In this document: piece after piece, positions 1 through 7,834 of the stretch
Position numbering within the stretch: position 1 is the first letter of the stretch
Layout of the letters: each line of letters opens with the position of its first letter
NCBI GenBank assembly: GCA_017446745.1
Contig: JAFSQF010000068.1
Coordinates: forward strand, 1 to 47,050
DNA from: Bacteroidales bacterium
GTDB taxonomy: Bacteria; Bacteroidota; Bacteroidia; Bacteroidales; P3
Direction: 5' to 3'
DNA length: 47,050 nt
Notes under the pieces: model-generated
The model's input: only the letters and a program-made list of their open reading frames with translations
Told to the model about the DNA's origin: nothing
The model's database searches: none
Position numbers and translations under genes: made by a program

Positions 1-12
1 ATAGTAACGTTT

Positions 13-228
13 CCCCATCAACCCCATCAACCCCATTAACCCCATCAACCCCATCAAACCCATCAAACCCATCAACCCCATCAACCCCATCAAACCCATC
101 AACCCCATTAACCCCATCAACCCCATCAACCCCATCAACCCCATCAACCCCATCAAACCCATCAAACCCATCAAACCCATCAAACCCATCAAACCCATCA
201 AACCCATCAAACCCATTAAACCCATTAG
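13..228. repeat. Nonamer minisatellite, about 24 tandem copies of CCCATCAAM
   Basis: Nine-base units of the forms CCCATCAAC, CCCATCAAA and, rarely, CCCATTAAC or CCCATTAAA run without a break for about 216 bases. A-ending units dominate the right half and C-ending units the left and centre, a pattern expected from local slippage and homogenisation. No start codon opens a frame through the array, although a 9-base unit would be in-frame in any reading. The array ends about 60 bases before the putative rpoN -7 box. A function is not evident. The interval 1-328 holds this array and the rpoN promoter region only. Confidence 0.95.
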
Positions 229-287
229 TTTCGAAAATAACTCACACTTTTTTGCCACAAAAAACACATTTTCTTAGGAAAAAATTG

Positions 288-295
288 TAAATTTG
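288..295 (+). promoter_or_regulatory. Probable -7 box of the rpoN promoter
   Basis: TAAATTTG matches the Bacteroidota -7 consensus TAnnTTTG and lies 33 bases before the rpoN start codon. No convincing TTTG -33 box is seen at the expected spacing of about 19 to 21 bases. Confidence 0.4.
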
Positions 296-328
296 CAAAT
301 TGTTTCACACTAATAAACCCACGAAGTC

Positions 329-1792
329 ATGAACTCGCAGAGACAGAAAATCAAACAGCTACAGAAACTTACACCACAACAACTATTATTGATGCGGCTA
401 CTGCAAATGCCCGTAACAACATTGGAACAGCGCATAAAAGAAGAGGTGGAAAGAAACCCCATGCTGGAGTTGGAGAAAAAAGACCCCGACAGCTACAGCA
501 GCACGGAGGACAGTGGCGAGACAGCAGAGGCTTATGACAGCGAGGAAATGTCGGACTTCAAGGATACTGACAGCGACGATTTCTATGAGGACGACGACTA
601 CAACTACCGTGAGCGGCTGGAGCGCGACCGTAACGTGGAGGAGCACAGGATAGACCCCTCCGAGGGCACCTCGTTTGCCGAATCGTTGCTGCGCCAGATA
701 CGGCTGCGGAACCTCAGCGCTGAGCAGCAGACCATCTGCGAAGAAATAATAGGAAGCATCGACGGCAGCGGCTACCTGGGCCGCGACCTTCAGCTGATTG
801 CCAACGACTTGGCTTTCCGCTCGGGCATCGACGTCAGCGACAAGACCATGGAAGAAATGCTCGCTGAAATACAGAGCTGCGAACCCGCCGGCGTTGGAGC
901 ACGCTCCCTCCAGGAATGCCTCTCGCTGCAACTGCACAGAAAAAACAACGACGACACATACACAAAACTCGCCAAAGAGATAGTAGACAACCATTTCAAC
1001 CAACTGAGCAACAAGCACTACTCTTCGCTCATGACTTCGCTGAAAATTAATGAAGCCACACTGAACGGCGCTTTGAAGGAGATACGCCGGCTGAACCCTA
1101 AGCCCGGATGGGGACGCGAGGAAGAAAACAGAGGCGCCGCTTATATAGTGCCCGACTTCGTGGTGCGTCGCGAGGGAGGCATCCTTTCCATGACTCTGAA
1201 CAGCAGGAACCTGCCTCAACTACATATCAGCGACGCCTACAGCGAGATGCAAAAAGAACTCAGCGAACTGAATAACCTTAGCGGCGAGCAGAAGAAAACC
1301 CTACAATTCATCAACGACAAGGGCAACGAAGCCCAATGGCTTTTAGACACCCTGGCACAAAGAGAACGCACCATGACGGCAACAATGTCTGCCATCTTGA
1401 AATGGCAGACACGCTACTTCCTAAGCGGCGATAGCGTCGACCTCAAGCCCATGAGGCTTAGAGATATAGCCTTAGAAACCGGCTACGACGAATCTACCAT
1501 ATCGCGTGTGGTGAACCAAAAATACGTTCAGTGCGACTTTGGAACAATACTGCTGAAAGACCTCTTCGCCAAAGCCGTGAAAAACGACCAGGGCGACGTG
1601 ATGGCTACAAACGCCGTAAAAGAAGCCCTGCAAAATATCGTTGATAACGAGGACAAACGCAACCCTCTGACCGACGACAGCCTGGCTCAGCAGATGGAAG
1701 AAAAAGGTTATAAGCTCTCGCGTCGCACCGTGGCCAAATACCGCGAACTGTTGGGAATCCCCGTGGCTCGCCTTAGAAAAGAACTGAAGTGA
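329..1792 (+). CDS. rpoN: RNA polymerase sigma-54 factor RpoN
   Basis: This is the alternative sigma factor that directs RNA polymerase to -24/-12 promoters and needs AAA+ activators. The 487-residue length is normal for the family. Residues 1-50 form the glutamine- and leucine-rich region I (QKLTPQQLLLMRLLQMP). A strongly acidic region II follows at about 50-105, then the core-binding domain. A helix-turn-helix lies near 371-400 (ALETGYDESTISRVV). The RpoN box is at about 464-473 as SRRTVAKYRE, close to the classical ARRTVAKYRE. The ATG start is preceded by a -7-like box. The gene stands first in a run of + strand genes. No sigma-54 activator is encoded in the window. Confidence 0.97.
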   Translation: MNSQRQKIKQLQKLTPQQLLLMRLLQMPVTTLEQRIKEEVERNPMLELEKKDPDSYSSTEDSGETAEAYDSEEMSDFKDTDSDDFYEDDDYNYRERLERDRNVEEHRIDPSEGTSFAESLLRQIRLRNLSAEQQTICEEIIGSIDGSGYLGRDLQLIANDLAFRSGIDVSDKTMEEMLAEIQSCEPAGVGARSLQECLSLQLHRKNNDDTYTKLAKEIVDNHFNQLSNKHYSSLMTSLKINEATLNGALKEIRRLNPKPGWGREEENRGAAYIVPDFVVRREGGILSMTLNSRNLPQLHISDAYSEMQKELSELNNLSGEQKKTLQFINDKGNEAQWLLDTLAQRERTMTATMSAILKWQTRYFLSGDSVDLKPMRLRDIALETGYDESTISRVVNQKYVQCDFGTILLKDLFAKAVKNDQGDVMATNAVKEALQNIVDNEDKRNPLTDDSLAQQMEEKGYKLSRRTVAKYRELLGIPVARLRKELK

Positions 1793-1872
1793 ATCCACCA
1801 TCTCTGATAATTGGACCAGGTGGACTTTTGTGTAGGCATGTTGAATTGCCTTAAAGAACGATTACTCGAGAA

Positions 1873-2763
1873 TTGACAATCAGGAAAGACATATATAGTT
1901 ATCTATTATTATTGTTGATGGCGGCAACGGCAAGCCTGCTGAAAGGGCAGGTCTTAACCCCCGGGATGAAACATTACGACGGCGATGGCAGCGAGGTGAT
2001 GCTGTGGCAGCTCTTCTACCACGACGGTCTGGCAGGCTCTAACGTGAGGGTGCGGAATATGCCATTGGACTCGCTGCCCGACGAAATAAACATCAGGCTG
2101 GTGAAAGACAGCAACGACTTCCACTTCCCGATGCGCAACATCATCACATCGCCCTACGGTTGGCGTGACCGCTGGAACCGCCCCCACCGTGGTGTCGATA
2201 TCCTGCTGAGAACCGGAGACCCCGTAAGGGCTTGCTTCACCGGCGTGGTGCGCATCGCTCGCCCTATGGGAGGATATGGCAACTGCGTGGTGCTTAGGCA
2301 CGAAAACGGACTGGAGACCTTATATGCACACATGTCGAAAATACTGGTGAAGCCACGACAAGTTGTCAAAGCCGGCGACGTGGTGGGACTTGGCGGCAGC
2401 ACAGGCCATTCCACCGGACCTCATCTCCATTTCGAAGTACGCTTCGTCTATGAACCTTTCGACCCGGAATGGCTGCTCGACTTCAAAACCTTCTCGCTGA
2501 GGACTCGCCGCCTACACCTCGACAAGACCTACTTCGGCATCAGCCGCCCTAAAGGCAAGAAACCTCCCATCTTCAAAGCCGACAAAAGCATCATCAAGGA
2601 ACGTCCCGTCAGGCAACAACCCAAAGAGGTTTACCATACCGCCAAACGCGGCGAAACGCTGGACCTCATAGCTATGCAACATAGCACAACGGTGGCGAGG
2701 CTCAAAGAACTTAATCCCAAACTGAAAAAAATAAAGGAAGGTACTCGGGTGAGGGTGAGGTAA
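1873..2763 (+). CDS. Secreted M23 family metallopeptidase with C-terminal LysM domain
   Basis: This is a probable peptidoglycan endopeptidase of the LytM/M23 family, exported to the periplasm. The only start giving a full signal peptide is TTG at 1873, because an in-frame stop lies just upstream. The next ATG at 1918 would cut into the hydrophobic core (YSYLLLLLMAATAS). The zinc-binding M23 signature is present: HRGVDILL at about residue 106 supplies the first His and Asp, and GHSTGPHLHFEVR at about 177 supplies the HxH. Residues 251-296 form a LysM peptidoglycan-binding module (HTAKRGETLDLIAMQHSTT). It follows rpoN by 80 bases and may be cotranscribed with it. The TTG start is an inference. 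Confidence 0.92.
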   Translation: MTIRKDIYSYLLLLLMAATASLLKGQVLTPGMKHYDGDGSEVMLWQLFYHDGLAGSNVRVRNMPLDSLPDEINIRLVKDSNDFHFPMRNIITSPYGWRDRWNRPHRGVDILLRTGDPVRACFTGVVRIARPMGGYGNCVVLRHENGLETLYAHMSKILVKPRQVVKAGDVVGLGGSTGHSTGPHLHFEVRFVYEPFDPEWLLDFKTFSLRTRRLHLDKTYFGISRPKGKKPPIFKADKSIIKERPVRQQPKEVYHTAKRGETLDLIAMQHSTTVARLKELNPKLKKIKEGTRVRVR

Positions 2764-2858
2764 CAGCTGCCACATTGCCAAAACAGCACACAACCACCCG
2801 GCCCTGGCAGCAAACATCATCAACTCTAATATATAAACATTCAAATCAACATACACAA

Positions 2859-3347
2859 ATGAAAAAGACCAATTTATCGGAATATGATAGCGCGGCAGTG
2901 CCAACAGGCGAAAGGTATCGTATGGCCTTAGCGGTGGCCGAATGGAACAGCGATGTGACCGAAGCCATGGCGCAAGGTGCGGTAGAGACTTTGCTGCAAT
3001 ACAACGTAAAAGAAGAGAATATCAAGGTGGTGCACGTCCCCGGCAGCTATGAGCTGACGGCAGCTGCCGACATGCTACTGAGGCGCAACCCCGAACTCGA
3101 TGCGGTAATATGCATCGGCTGCGTCATCCAGGGCGAAACACGGCATTTCGACTTCATCTGCCAAGCAGTGTCGCAGGGTCTGACCAACGTTTCGCTGAAG
3201 CACGAGAAACCAGTAATATTCAGCCTACTGACAACAAACACCATGGAACAGGCCTTGGCACGTTCCGGCGGTGCGCACGGCAACAAGGGGGTGGAAGGTG
3301 CCATCACTGCTCTGAAGATGGCCAATCTTTGGGAAAACGAACTGTAA
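2859..3347 (+). CDS. ribH: 6,7-dimethyl-8-ribityllumazine synthase (riboflavin synthase beta chain)
   Basis: The enzyme condenses 5-amino-6-ribitylaminouracil with 3,4-dihydroxy-2-butanone 4-phosphate in the penultimate step of riboflavin synthesis. At 162 residues it has the usual length. Family motifs are clear: VPGSYELTAAAD for phosphate and substrate binding, GCVIQGETRHFDFI with the catalytic His, and SLLTTNTMEQALARSGG near the C-terminus, then GNKGVEGA. I start it at MKKTNLSE because the 28 upstream codons in frame are unlike any RibH and follow the previous gene's stop. The other riboflavin genes are not nearby. It ends 11 bases before fmt, so the two are probably cotranscribed. Confidence 0.97.
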   Translation: MKKTNLSEYDSAAVPTGERYRMALAVAEWNSDVTEAMAQGAVETLLQYNVKEENIKVVHVPGSYELTAAADMLLRRNPELDAVICIGCVIQGETRHFDFICQAVSQGLTNVSLKHEKPVIFSLLTTNTMEQALARSGGAHGNKGVEGAITALKMANLWENEL

Positions 3348-3358
3348 ATACGTTGGCC

Positions 3359-4315
3359 ATGGATGCAAAAAAAAGAAGAGTGGTGTTCATGGGGACACCC
3401 GAATTTGCGGTGTCGGCCTTGGAATCTGTTTTAAATGCCGGTTATGAAGTGGTGGGGGTTGTTACGGTGCCCGACAGGCAGAGCGGCAGAGGCCTTAAAG
3501 TCTGCCATTCTGCCGTGAAAGAGTATGCCCTGGCTCACAACCTCCATCTGATGCAACCCGAGAAGCTTCGCGACGAGATATTCTTAGAAGAACTGAAAAG
3601 CCTTGATGCCGATGTCTTCGTAGTTGTGGCTTTCCGAATGCTGCCTGAAGTGGTGTGGAGCATGCCGAGAATGGGCACCTTCAACCTGCACGCCTCGCTG
3701 CTGCCACAATACCGTGGCGCAGCTCCCATCAACTGGGCTATCATCAACGGTGAAAAAAAGAGCGGTGTTACGACATTCCTGCTTAACGACAAGATCGACG
3801 AAGGTAAGATCTTAATGCAGCGACAGATAGCAATCAACGACGACGATACGGCAGGAACACTGCACGACAAGCTTGCCGAAGCGGGTGCAGAGCTGACGGT
3901 ACGCACTCTCGACGCTCTTTTCGATGGCAGCATCGAAGCACGCAGCCAAGAACAGCCCGAAAGAATGATGCCAGCACCCAAAATATTCAAGACCGACTGC
4001 GCAATAGACTGGCACAAAGGAAAGAACGAGATACGCAATTTCGTGCGTGGCCTCTGCCCCTACCCTTCTGCAACAACCACAATGCTCAACGAACGCGGCG
4101 ATGAAATATCACTGAAAATTTTTGAGGTATCGACCGAAGAGGGCGACGGTGGAAATGTCGGCGAGATAATAACGGACCAAAAGAGCCATATAAAAATATC
4201 AGTAAATGATGGATTTGTTTCTATTATAAGCCTCCAAATGAGCGGAAAAAAACGATTATCTGTCAATGAATTTTTGAGAGGATATAATGTAAAAAACTGG
4301 AAATTAAAGATTTAA
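3359..4315 (+). CDS. fmt: Methionyl-tRNA formyltransferase
   Basis: Fmt formylates the amino group of Met-tRNA(fMet) from 10-formyltetrahydrofolate for translation initiation. The protein is 318 residues, the normal size. It opens with VVFMGTPEFAVSALES, and the formyltransferase signature HASLLPQYRGAAPINW lies at about residue 110, followed by TTFLLNDKIDEGKILMQ. The C-terminal OB-like tRNA-binding domain starts near residue 205. The reading frame extends upstream into ribH, but the ATG at 3359 puts the conserved MGTPEF at the expected place. Confidence 0.97.
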   Translation: MDAKKRRVVFMGTPEFAVSALESVLNAGYEVVGVVTVPDRQSGRGLKVCHSAVKEYALAHNLHLMQPEKLRDEIFLEELKSLDADVFVVVAFRMLPEVVWSMPRMGTFNLHASLLPQYRGAAPINWAIINGEKKSGVTTFLLNDKIDEGKILMQRQIAINDDDTAGTLHDKLAEAGAELTVRTLDALFDGSIEARSQEQPERMMPAPKIFKTDCAIDWHKGKNEIRNFVRGLCPYPSATTTMLNERGDEISLKIFEVSTEEGDGGNVGEIITDQKSHIKISVNDGFVSIISLQMSGKKRLSVNEFLRGYNVKNWKLKI

Positions 4316-4358
4316 TTACAAAAGGGTAATATTAACAAAAATTTTTATTAAAAAAACA

Positions 4359-4389
4359 CTTGCAAATTAAAAAAAAATTTCTAATTTTG
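4359..4389 (+). promoter_or_regulatory. Bacteroidota-type promoter of the HU gene
   Basis: A TTG element at 4360-4362 and a TAATTTTG -7 box at 4382-4389 are separated by 19 bases, matching the TTTG-N19-TAnnTTTG arrangement of Bacteroides housekeeping promoters. The HU start codon lies 43 bases downstream of the -7 box. Confidence 0.6.
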
Positions 4390-4431
4390 CAACGTCAAAA
4401 CATAAAAGTTTAACCCTCAAACAAATCAACG

Positions 4432-4689
4432 ATGAACAAGACAGAATTAATCTCCGCTCTTGCAGAAAAAGCCGAGATAACAAAGGTAGATGCTGGTAAA
4501 GCTTTCAATGCACTGATGGAAGTGACCAAGGAGCAGCTGAAGAAAGGCGAGAAAATATCGCTCATCGGCTTCGGCTCGTTCTACGTTCAGAAAAGGGAGG
4601 CCAGGAAAGGCAAGAACCCTCGTACCGGCAAAGCCATCAAGATTCCAGCAAAAGAGGTCCTGAAGTTCAAAGCCAGCAAGAAATTCTAA
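4432..4689 (+). CDS. hup: HU family DNA-binding protein
   Basis: This is a small nucleoid protein that bends and compacts DNA as a dimer. It has 85 residues and a full HU fold. The N-terminal helices begin MNKTELISALAEKAEITK. The conserved turn GEKISLIGFGSF follows. The beta-arm region carries the signature GKNPRTGKAIKIPA with the proline that intercalates into DNA. It has its own promoter and a terminator at 4721-4757, so it is probably a single-gene transcript. It could be an HU or an IHF-like paralogue; nothing in the sequence separates these. Confidence 0.96.
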   Translation: MNKTELISALAEKAEITKVDAGKAFNALMEVTKEQLKKGEKISLIGFGSFYVQKREARKGKNPRTGKAIKIPAKEVLKFKASKKF

Positions 4690-4720
4690 GGTTACGATAG
4701 CAAAGGATATCTTTAGTTTT

Positions 4721-4757
4721 AGGAGGAACGCCGACCAGCTGTTTCTCCTTTTATTTT
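4721..4757 (+). terminator. Intrinsic terminator after the HU gene
   Basis: Arms AGGAGGAAC (4721-4729) and GTTTCTCCT (4741-4749) pair with one mismatch around an 11-base loop, followed by a T-rich stretch TTTTATTTT. Confidence 0.65.
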
Positions 4758-4775
4758 GCTGATTTCAAGAGCCAA

Positions 4776-6236
4776 TCAGCTCGGCAGCGTGATGTCCGGG
4801 CCTCCCGGCATGGGAGAGTGAAAAAAATCGGGGTTGAAATTGAGCAGGTAGACCCGCGAGGTGGCACGTGTCAGTGCGGTGTACAGCCATCGCAGAAAGT
4901 CGCGATTAATCATCTCTTCTGAAAGATACCCTTGGTCGACATACACCACCGGCCATTGGCCTCCCTGTGTTTTATGGCACGTGAGCGAATAGGCGAACTT
5001 CACCTGCAAAGCATTGAAATATGGATTCTTCCGAACCTCCTGAAGCCGCTCGGCTTTGGTGGGCAGGTCTGCATAGTCGGCCATGACCTCCGAAAAGAGA
5101 CGCTGGCTCTCGTCTCGCGTCAGCGATGCCGTGTCTGAGTGAAGCACCTCAAGAAGGAGTTTGCACTCCAACGGCCTCTCGTCGGGATAGTCCACAAGAC
5201 GCAACGTGACATCTACGAAATGGAAACCATAAAGCTCCTGAAAGTTACGCGCCGACAGCACCTCCACGATATCACCATTGGCGATGAAGCTCATAGTGGA
5301 GTCGTCGTCAAGCCAATGATAGTTGTTTTTCACAACCATAAGGTAGTCGCCGGTACCCACCTCGTCATCGCGCAAGAGTATGCGGTTTCGTATGGCCTGA
5401 TTGAAAAGGTTGGCACGCTTGTTGGAACGGGAGATAAATACAACACCCTCCGTCCCCACAGCGTCGTATTCTTTGAAGAGCGACTCCTCAAGGTCGCTGC
5501 CATCAAGGCGCACTATATCGTTGAATTGCGCAACATCGAACAAGGGTGTAGGAACCGGGTCTTGCTCGCTGATATTTGAGAGGAGTGCCCTCAGGAAAGT
5601 GGCATTATGGAGTATGCCCGAGAGCTTTTCCTGTCGTACCACTTCCGAGAGCAAGGCATGGTGCACTTTGAGGCCGAGAACGGAAGTGAGATGGGCCTCC
5701 GAAAGGGCTGCGCTATAGCTGGACCCTACCGGAGGAAGCTGCGCGTCGTCGCCGATAAGCATGAGCCGACAGTGGTTGCCATCGTAAACATAGTCGACAA
5801 GGTCGTCGAGAAGTGCACGGCGAGAATCGCCTTCTTCCGGCATGGCATTGATCATTGAAGCCTCGTCTACTATAAAGAGAGTATATGAATATTTGTTTTT
5901 GGCACGCACGGTGTGCACCATCCCGTTAGCGTCAACCAGCGTGGTATAAATTTTTTTGTGGATGGTGAAAGCCTGACGATGGGAATAGCCGGAAAGGACC
6001 TTGGCTGCGCGACCGGTAGGGGCAAGCAGCACTGTATTGACCTTAAGGTGTGGCGCCGCTTGAATGAGGGCCGACACCAGCGAGGTCTTTCCCGTACCGG
6101 CATAGCCTCGAAGAAGGTATGCTGAACGGGGGTCGGCATCGAAAAGAAAACGCGCCATACTTTCGCAAGCCTCATACTGCCCCTGTGTGGGCTGGTGAGG
6201 GAAAAAGGAAAGTATGAGTTTTACTATTGAAGGCAC
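4776..6236 (-). CDS. SF1 ATP-dependent helicase, RecD/UvrD-like
   Basis: This is a superfamily 1 DNA helicase of the AAA_30 plus UvrD_C_2 architecture, related to the motor part of RecD2. Motif I (Walker A) GYAGTGKT lies at residues 44-51. Motif II FIVDEASMI is near 120-128. Motif III GDDAQLPPVG is near 165. The C-terminal domain has YSLTCHKTQGGQWPVVYVD (motif V region, about 415) and YTALTRAT (motif VI, about 450). At 486 residues it lacks the long N-terminal extension of full RecD2. No RecB or RecC partner is nearby, so a stand-alone repair or recombination role is an inference. It runs convergent with the HU gene. Confidence 0.9.
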   Translation of the reverse strand: MPSIVKLILSFFPHQPTQGQYEACESMARFLFDADPRSAYLLRGYAGTGKTSLVSALIQAAPHLKVNTVLLAPTGRAAKVLSGYSHRQAFTIHKKIYTTLVDANGMVHTVRAKNKYSYTLFIVDEASMINAMPEEGDSRRALLDDLVDYVYDGNHCRLMLIGDDAQLPPVGSSYSAALSEAHLTSVLGLKVHHALLSEVVRQEKLSGILHNATFLRALLSNISEQDPVPTPLFDVAQFNDIVRLDGSDLEESLFKEYDAVGTEGVVFISRSNKRANLFNQAIRNRILLRDDEVGTGDYLMVVKNNYHWLDDDSTMSFIANGDIVEVLSARNFQELYGFHFVDVTLRLVDYPDERPLECKLLLEVLHSDTASLTRDESQRLFSEVMADYADLPTKAERLQEVRKNPYFNALQVKFAYSLTCHKTQGGQWPVVYVDQGYLSEEMINRDFLRWLYTALTRATSRVYLLNFNPDFFHSPMPGGPDITLPS

Positions 6237-6277
6237 GCGGTTGAACTTTTATGGTTTTGGGAAGCCAGCTTCCAAAA

Positions 6278-6310
6278 GAAAAAAAGAGATTTGTCGGCAG
6301 GCAAATCTCT
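6278..6310 (-). terminator. Intrinsic terminator after secG
   Basis: Read on the - strand, perfect 9-base arms AGAGATTTG and CAAATCTCT enclose an 8-base loop, followed by TTTTTTTCTTTT. It separates secG from the downstream helicase gene. Confidence 0.85.
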
Positions 6311-6340
6311 GTGGTTTCTCAATCTGTCGGTCAGAGCGCG

Positions 6341-6676
6341 TCATTCTGGCATGGGAGTGCTGACGGGCTGCTGGCCTCCCATAGCCTCTGATGCTGACGG
6401 AAGCTCCACTTGGTCGGCATTGACAGCATTCTTCTGAACCGATGAACTGCTGCCGGAATGAATGGCAATCGTTGCTATTAGGCTGAGGACAACGAGAGCG
6501 ATAGCAAGTCCCCAGGTGAGTTTCTCAAGAAAGTCGGTAGTTTTGCGAACACCCATTATCTGATTGGGAGCAGCAAAATTAGCGGCGAGACCACCACCCT
6601 TAGAGTTCTGAACTAAAACGACCACTGCCAAAAACACGCTGACGATAAGAATAAGGATTACAATAAAGGTGTACAT
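6341..6676 (-). CDS. secG: Preprotein translocase subunit SecG
   Basis: SecG is the accessory subunit of the SecYEG inner-membrane channel and aids insertion of exported proteins. The 111-residue product has the family's two transmembrane helices, residues 1-22 (FIVILILIVSVFLAVVVLVQ) and about 53-75. Between them is the conserved cytoplasmic loop NSKGGGLAANF. The polar C-terminal tail is typical of Bacteroidota SecG. It lies downstream of the TPR gene at 6792-7463 in the same direction, and such a pairing is common in Bacteroidales. Confidence 0.95.
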   Translation of the reverse strand: MYTFIVILILIVSVFLAVVVLVQNSKGGGLAANFAAPNQIMGVRKTTDFLEKLTWGLAIALVVLSLIATIAIHSGSSSSVQKNAVNADQVELPSASEAMGGQQPVSTPMPE

Positions 6677-6791
6677 ATTATTTAATGTTTACGGTTAACA
6701 GTTTTGTATTGTCTTGTAATTACTACTTGTTTCGTGTTTACGATTATCAGCTTGAGAGAACCCTGATTAACGACAATCGCAAACCTCTGAT

Positions 6792-7463
6792 TTATTTATT
6801 TTTAACTGACTCTTTTTTGATTTTAAGCTCAGAAATTCGAATTGCAAAGATACTACTTTTTTCTGGATAACGAACAATTAATTTTTCGTACACCTCAATG
6901 GCCTTGTCAAGCTTGCCCTGTTTTTCAAGCACAACAGCAAGAGTCTCAGTCTCTAACCCCTCTTCTGGAGCAATGCTATTTTTACCAAGCACATCCACGG
7001 GAACATTGCTTTTCTCGCCAAGCTCCTCAGGTTTGTAGTTGCCCGTTTCAAGGAATTTAGAGAGTATAACGCTCTTAGGAGCTGTTTTGAAAGCCACCTC
7101 CTGGTAGTCATTAATCTCTTTCATGATATCAAAGGGCTCCGGCTCGGAGGATTCAAACTCCTGGTTCTTGGCCTGTTCCACCTGCTGCTTGGCTTTGAGG
7201 TCGGCCGGCGTTTGGATTTCAGTCAATGTAACGTGCTGAAGATAGTTGTTGAACTTTGGGAAATCAAACAGATAGAGCGAGGCTTTAGGAAGAAATCGTT
7301 GCTCCCACTGCGAGGTGCCAGTAGCCTTGTCGGAGAGGATGTCCATAACCTGAAGAAGGGCGCAGAATGGGTATCGGTTTTTTTCGGATTGTATGGTGGA
7401 CTTGTCGGCCATTGAATAGCTGCACATAGTGTCCAATTTGAGATTAAATGCTGATTTTTCCAT
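6792..7463 (-). CDS. TPR-containing protein of unknown function upstream of secG
   Basis: The 223-residue protein has no signal peptide or membrane segment. I start it at MEKSAFNLKLD, 36 bases downstream of a good promoter. The longer in-frame start at 7541 would lie upstream of that promoter's -7 box. The first half resembles nothing I can name (SQWEQRFLPKASLYLFDFPK). The C-terminus has a single tetratricopeptide-like repeat, KLDKAIEVYEKLIVRYPEKS, followed by a charged tail. Such proteins are usually protein-interaction scaffolds. Its neighbour is secG, so a link with export is possible but not shown. Confidence 0.8.
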   Translation of the reverse strand: MEKSAFNLKLDTMCSYSMADKSTIQSEKNRYPFCALLQVMDILSDKATGTSQWEQRFLPKASLYLFDFPKFNNYLQHVTLTEIQTPADLKAKQQVEQAKNQEFESSEPEPFDIMKEINDYQEVAFKTAPKSVILSKFLETGNYKPEELGEKSNVPVDVLGKNSIAPEEGLETETLAVVLEKQGKLDKAIEVYEKLIVRYPEKSSIFAIRISELKIKKESVKNK

Positions 7464-7498
7464 CGTTAGGCATTTATTGGTGAAAATAATTGGAGGTA

Positions 7499-7531
7499 CA
7501 AAAATACGATTTTTTTCGCAGTACAAACAAA
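7499..7531 (-). promoter_or_regulatory. Promoter of the TPR-secG operon
   Basis: On the - strand TATTTTTG (7499-7506) fits the -7 consensus TAnnTTTG. TTTG elements stand 17 and 21 bases further upstream (7524-7527 and 7528-7531). The start codon is 36 bases downstream. Confidence 0.55.
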
Positions 7532-7570
7532 ATAACAACAATTCGCAAGCTCTTTTTTAAGCAAGCGCTA

Positions 7571-7660
7571 AAAAAAAGGTGTAATGATACTCTATCCCAT
7601 CTGAGCCCCGTAGGGGACGAAGAAAGTCCCAGTGGAGCTTTCGATAGCGAAGCGGAGAAC
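7571..7660 (+). repeat. Hairpin repeat copy R1 (GCCCCGTAGGGG family)
   Basis: It begins with a degenerate lead (GGTGTAATGATACTCTATC) shared with other copies. The signature GAGCCCCGTAGGGG lies at 7603-7616. A stem with arms AAAGTCCC and GGAGCTTT around AGT has one mismatch and one T-G wobble. The common tail TTTCGATAGCGAAGCG follows. The signature pairs on itself as GCCCC-GTA-GGGG with the outermost pair lost. It sits between two - strand genes and encodes nothing. The gap 7464-7834 contains this copy, the TPR promoter and the MITE-like element. Confidence 0.8.
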
Positions 7661-7667
7661 TAAATTC

Positions 7668-7826
7668 ATATTAAGTAAGCGGTCAAATTTAATTGACATT
7701 TATGATAATTCACCTGCATTTACCGGCATTCACGTTCTATAAATATTATTTATGTTAATTGCTGGTCATTTATGGCAATTGCTGTTCAAAGAATATGAGC
7801 GCTAATTTTGACCGTTTACTTAATAT
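7668..7826. mobile_element. MITE-like element with 24-base terminal inverted repeats
   Basis: The ends form an inverted repeat: left 7668-7691 contains ATTAAGTAAGCGGTCAAA and right 7803-7826 contains TTTGACCGTTTACTTAAT. Twenty-two of 24 positions match. The 159-base AT-rich interior has no open frame and contains short reiterated words (catttatg, caattgctg). Size, terminal repeats and lack of coding suit a non-autonomous miniature element. No flanking target duplication is obvious and no cognate transposase is in the window. It abuts the 3' end of the - strand gene at 7835. Confidence 0.6.
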
Positions 7827-7834
7827 TACATTAT

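Noticed and set aside
13-228. CRISPR array or true telomere
   Set aside because: The units are 9 bases with no spacers and no cas genes are near. The array lies inside what looks like ordinary chromosome, so telomere function is not supported.
1794-1824. Possible terminator after rpoN (TCCACC/GGTGGA)
   Set aside because: Only a 6-base stem with a 19-base loop and a short T stretch; too weak to call.
2764-2858. FMN riboswitch upstream of ribH
   Set aside because: The leader is only 95 bases and shows none of the conserved RFN element segments.
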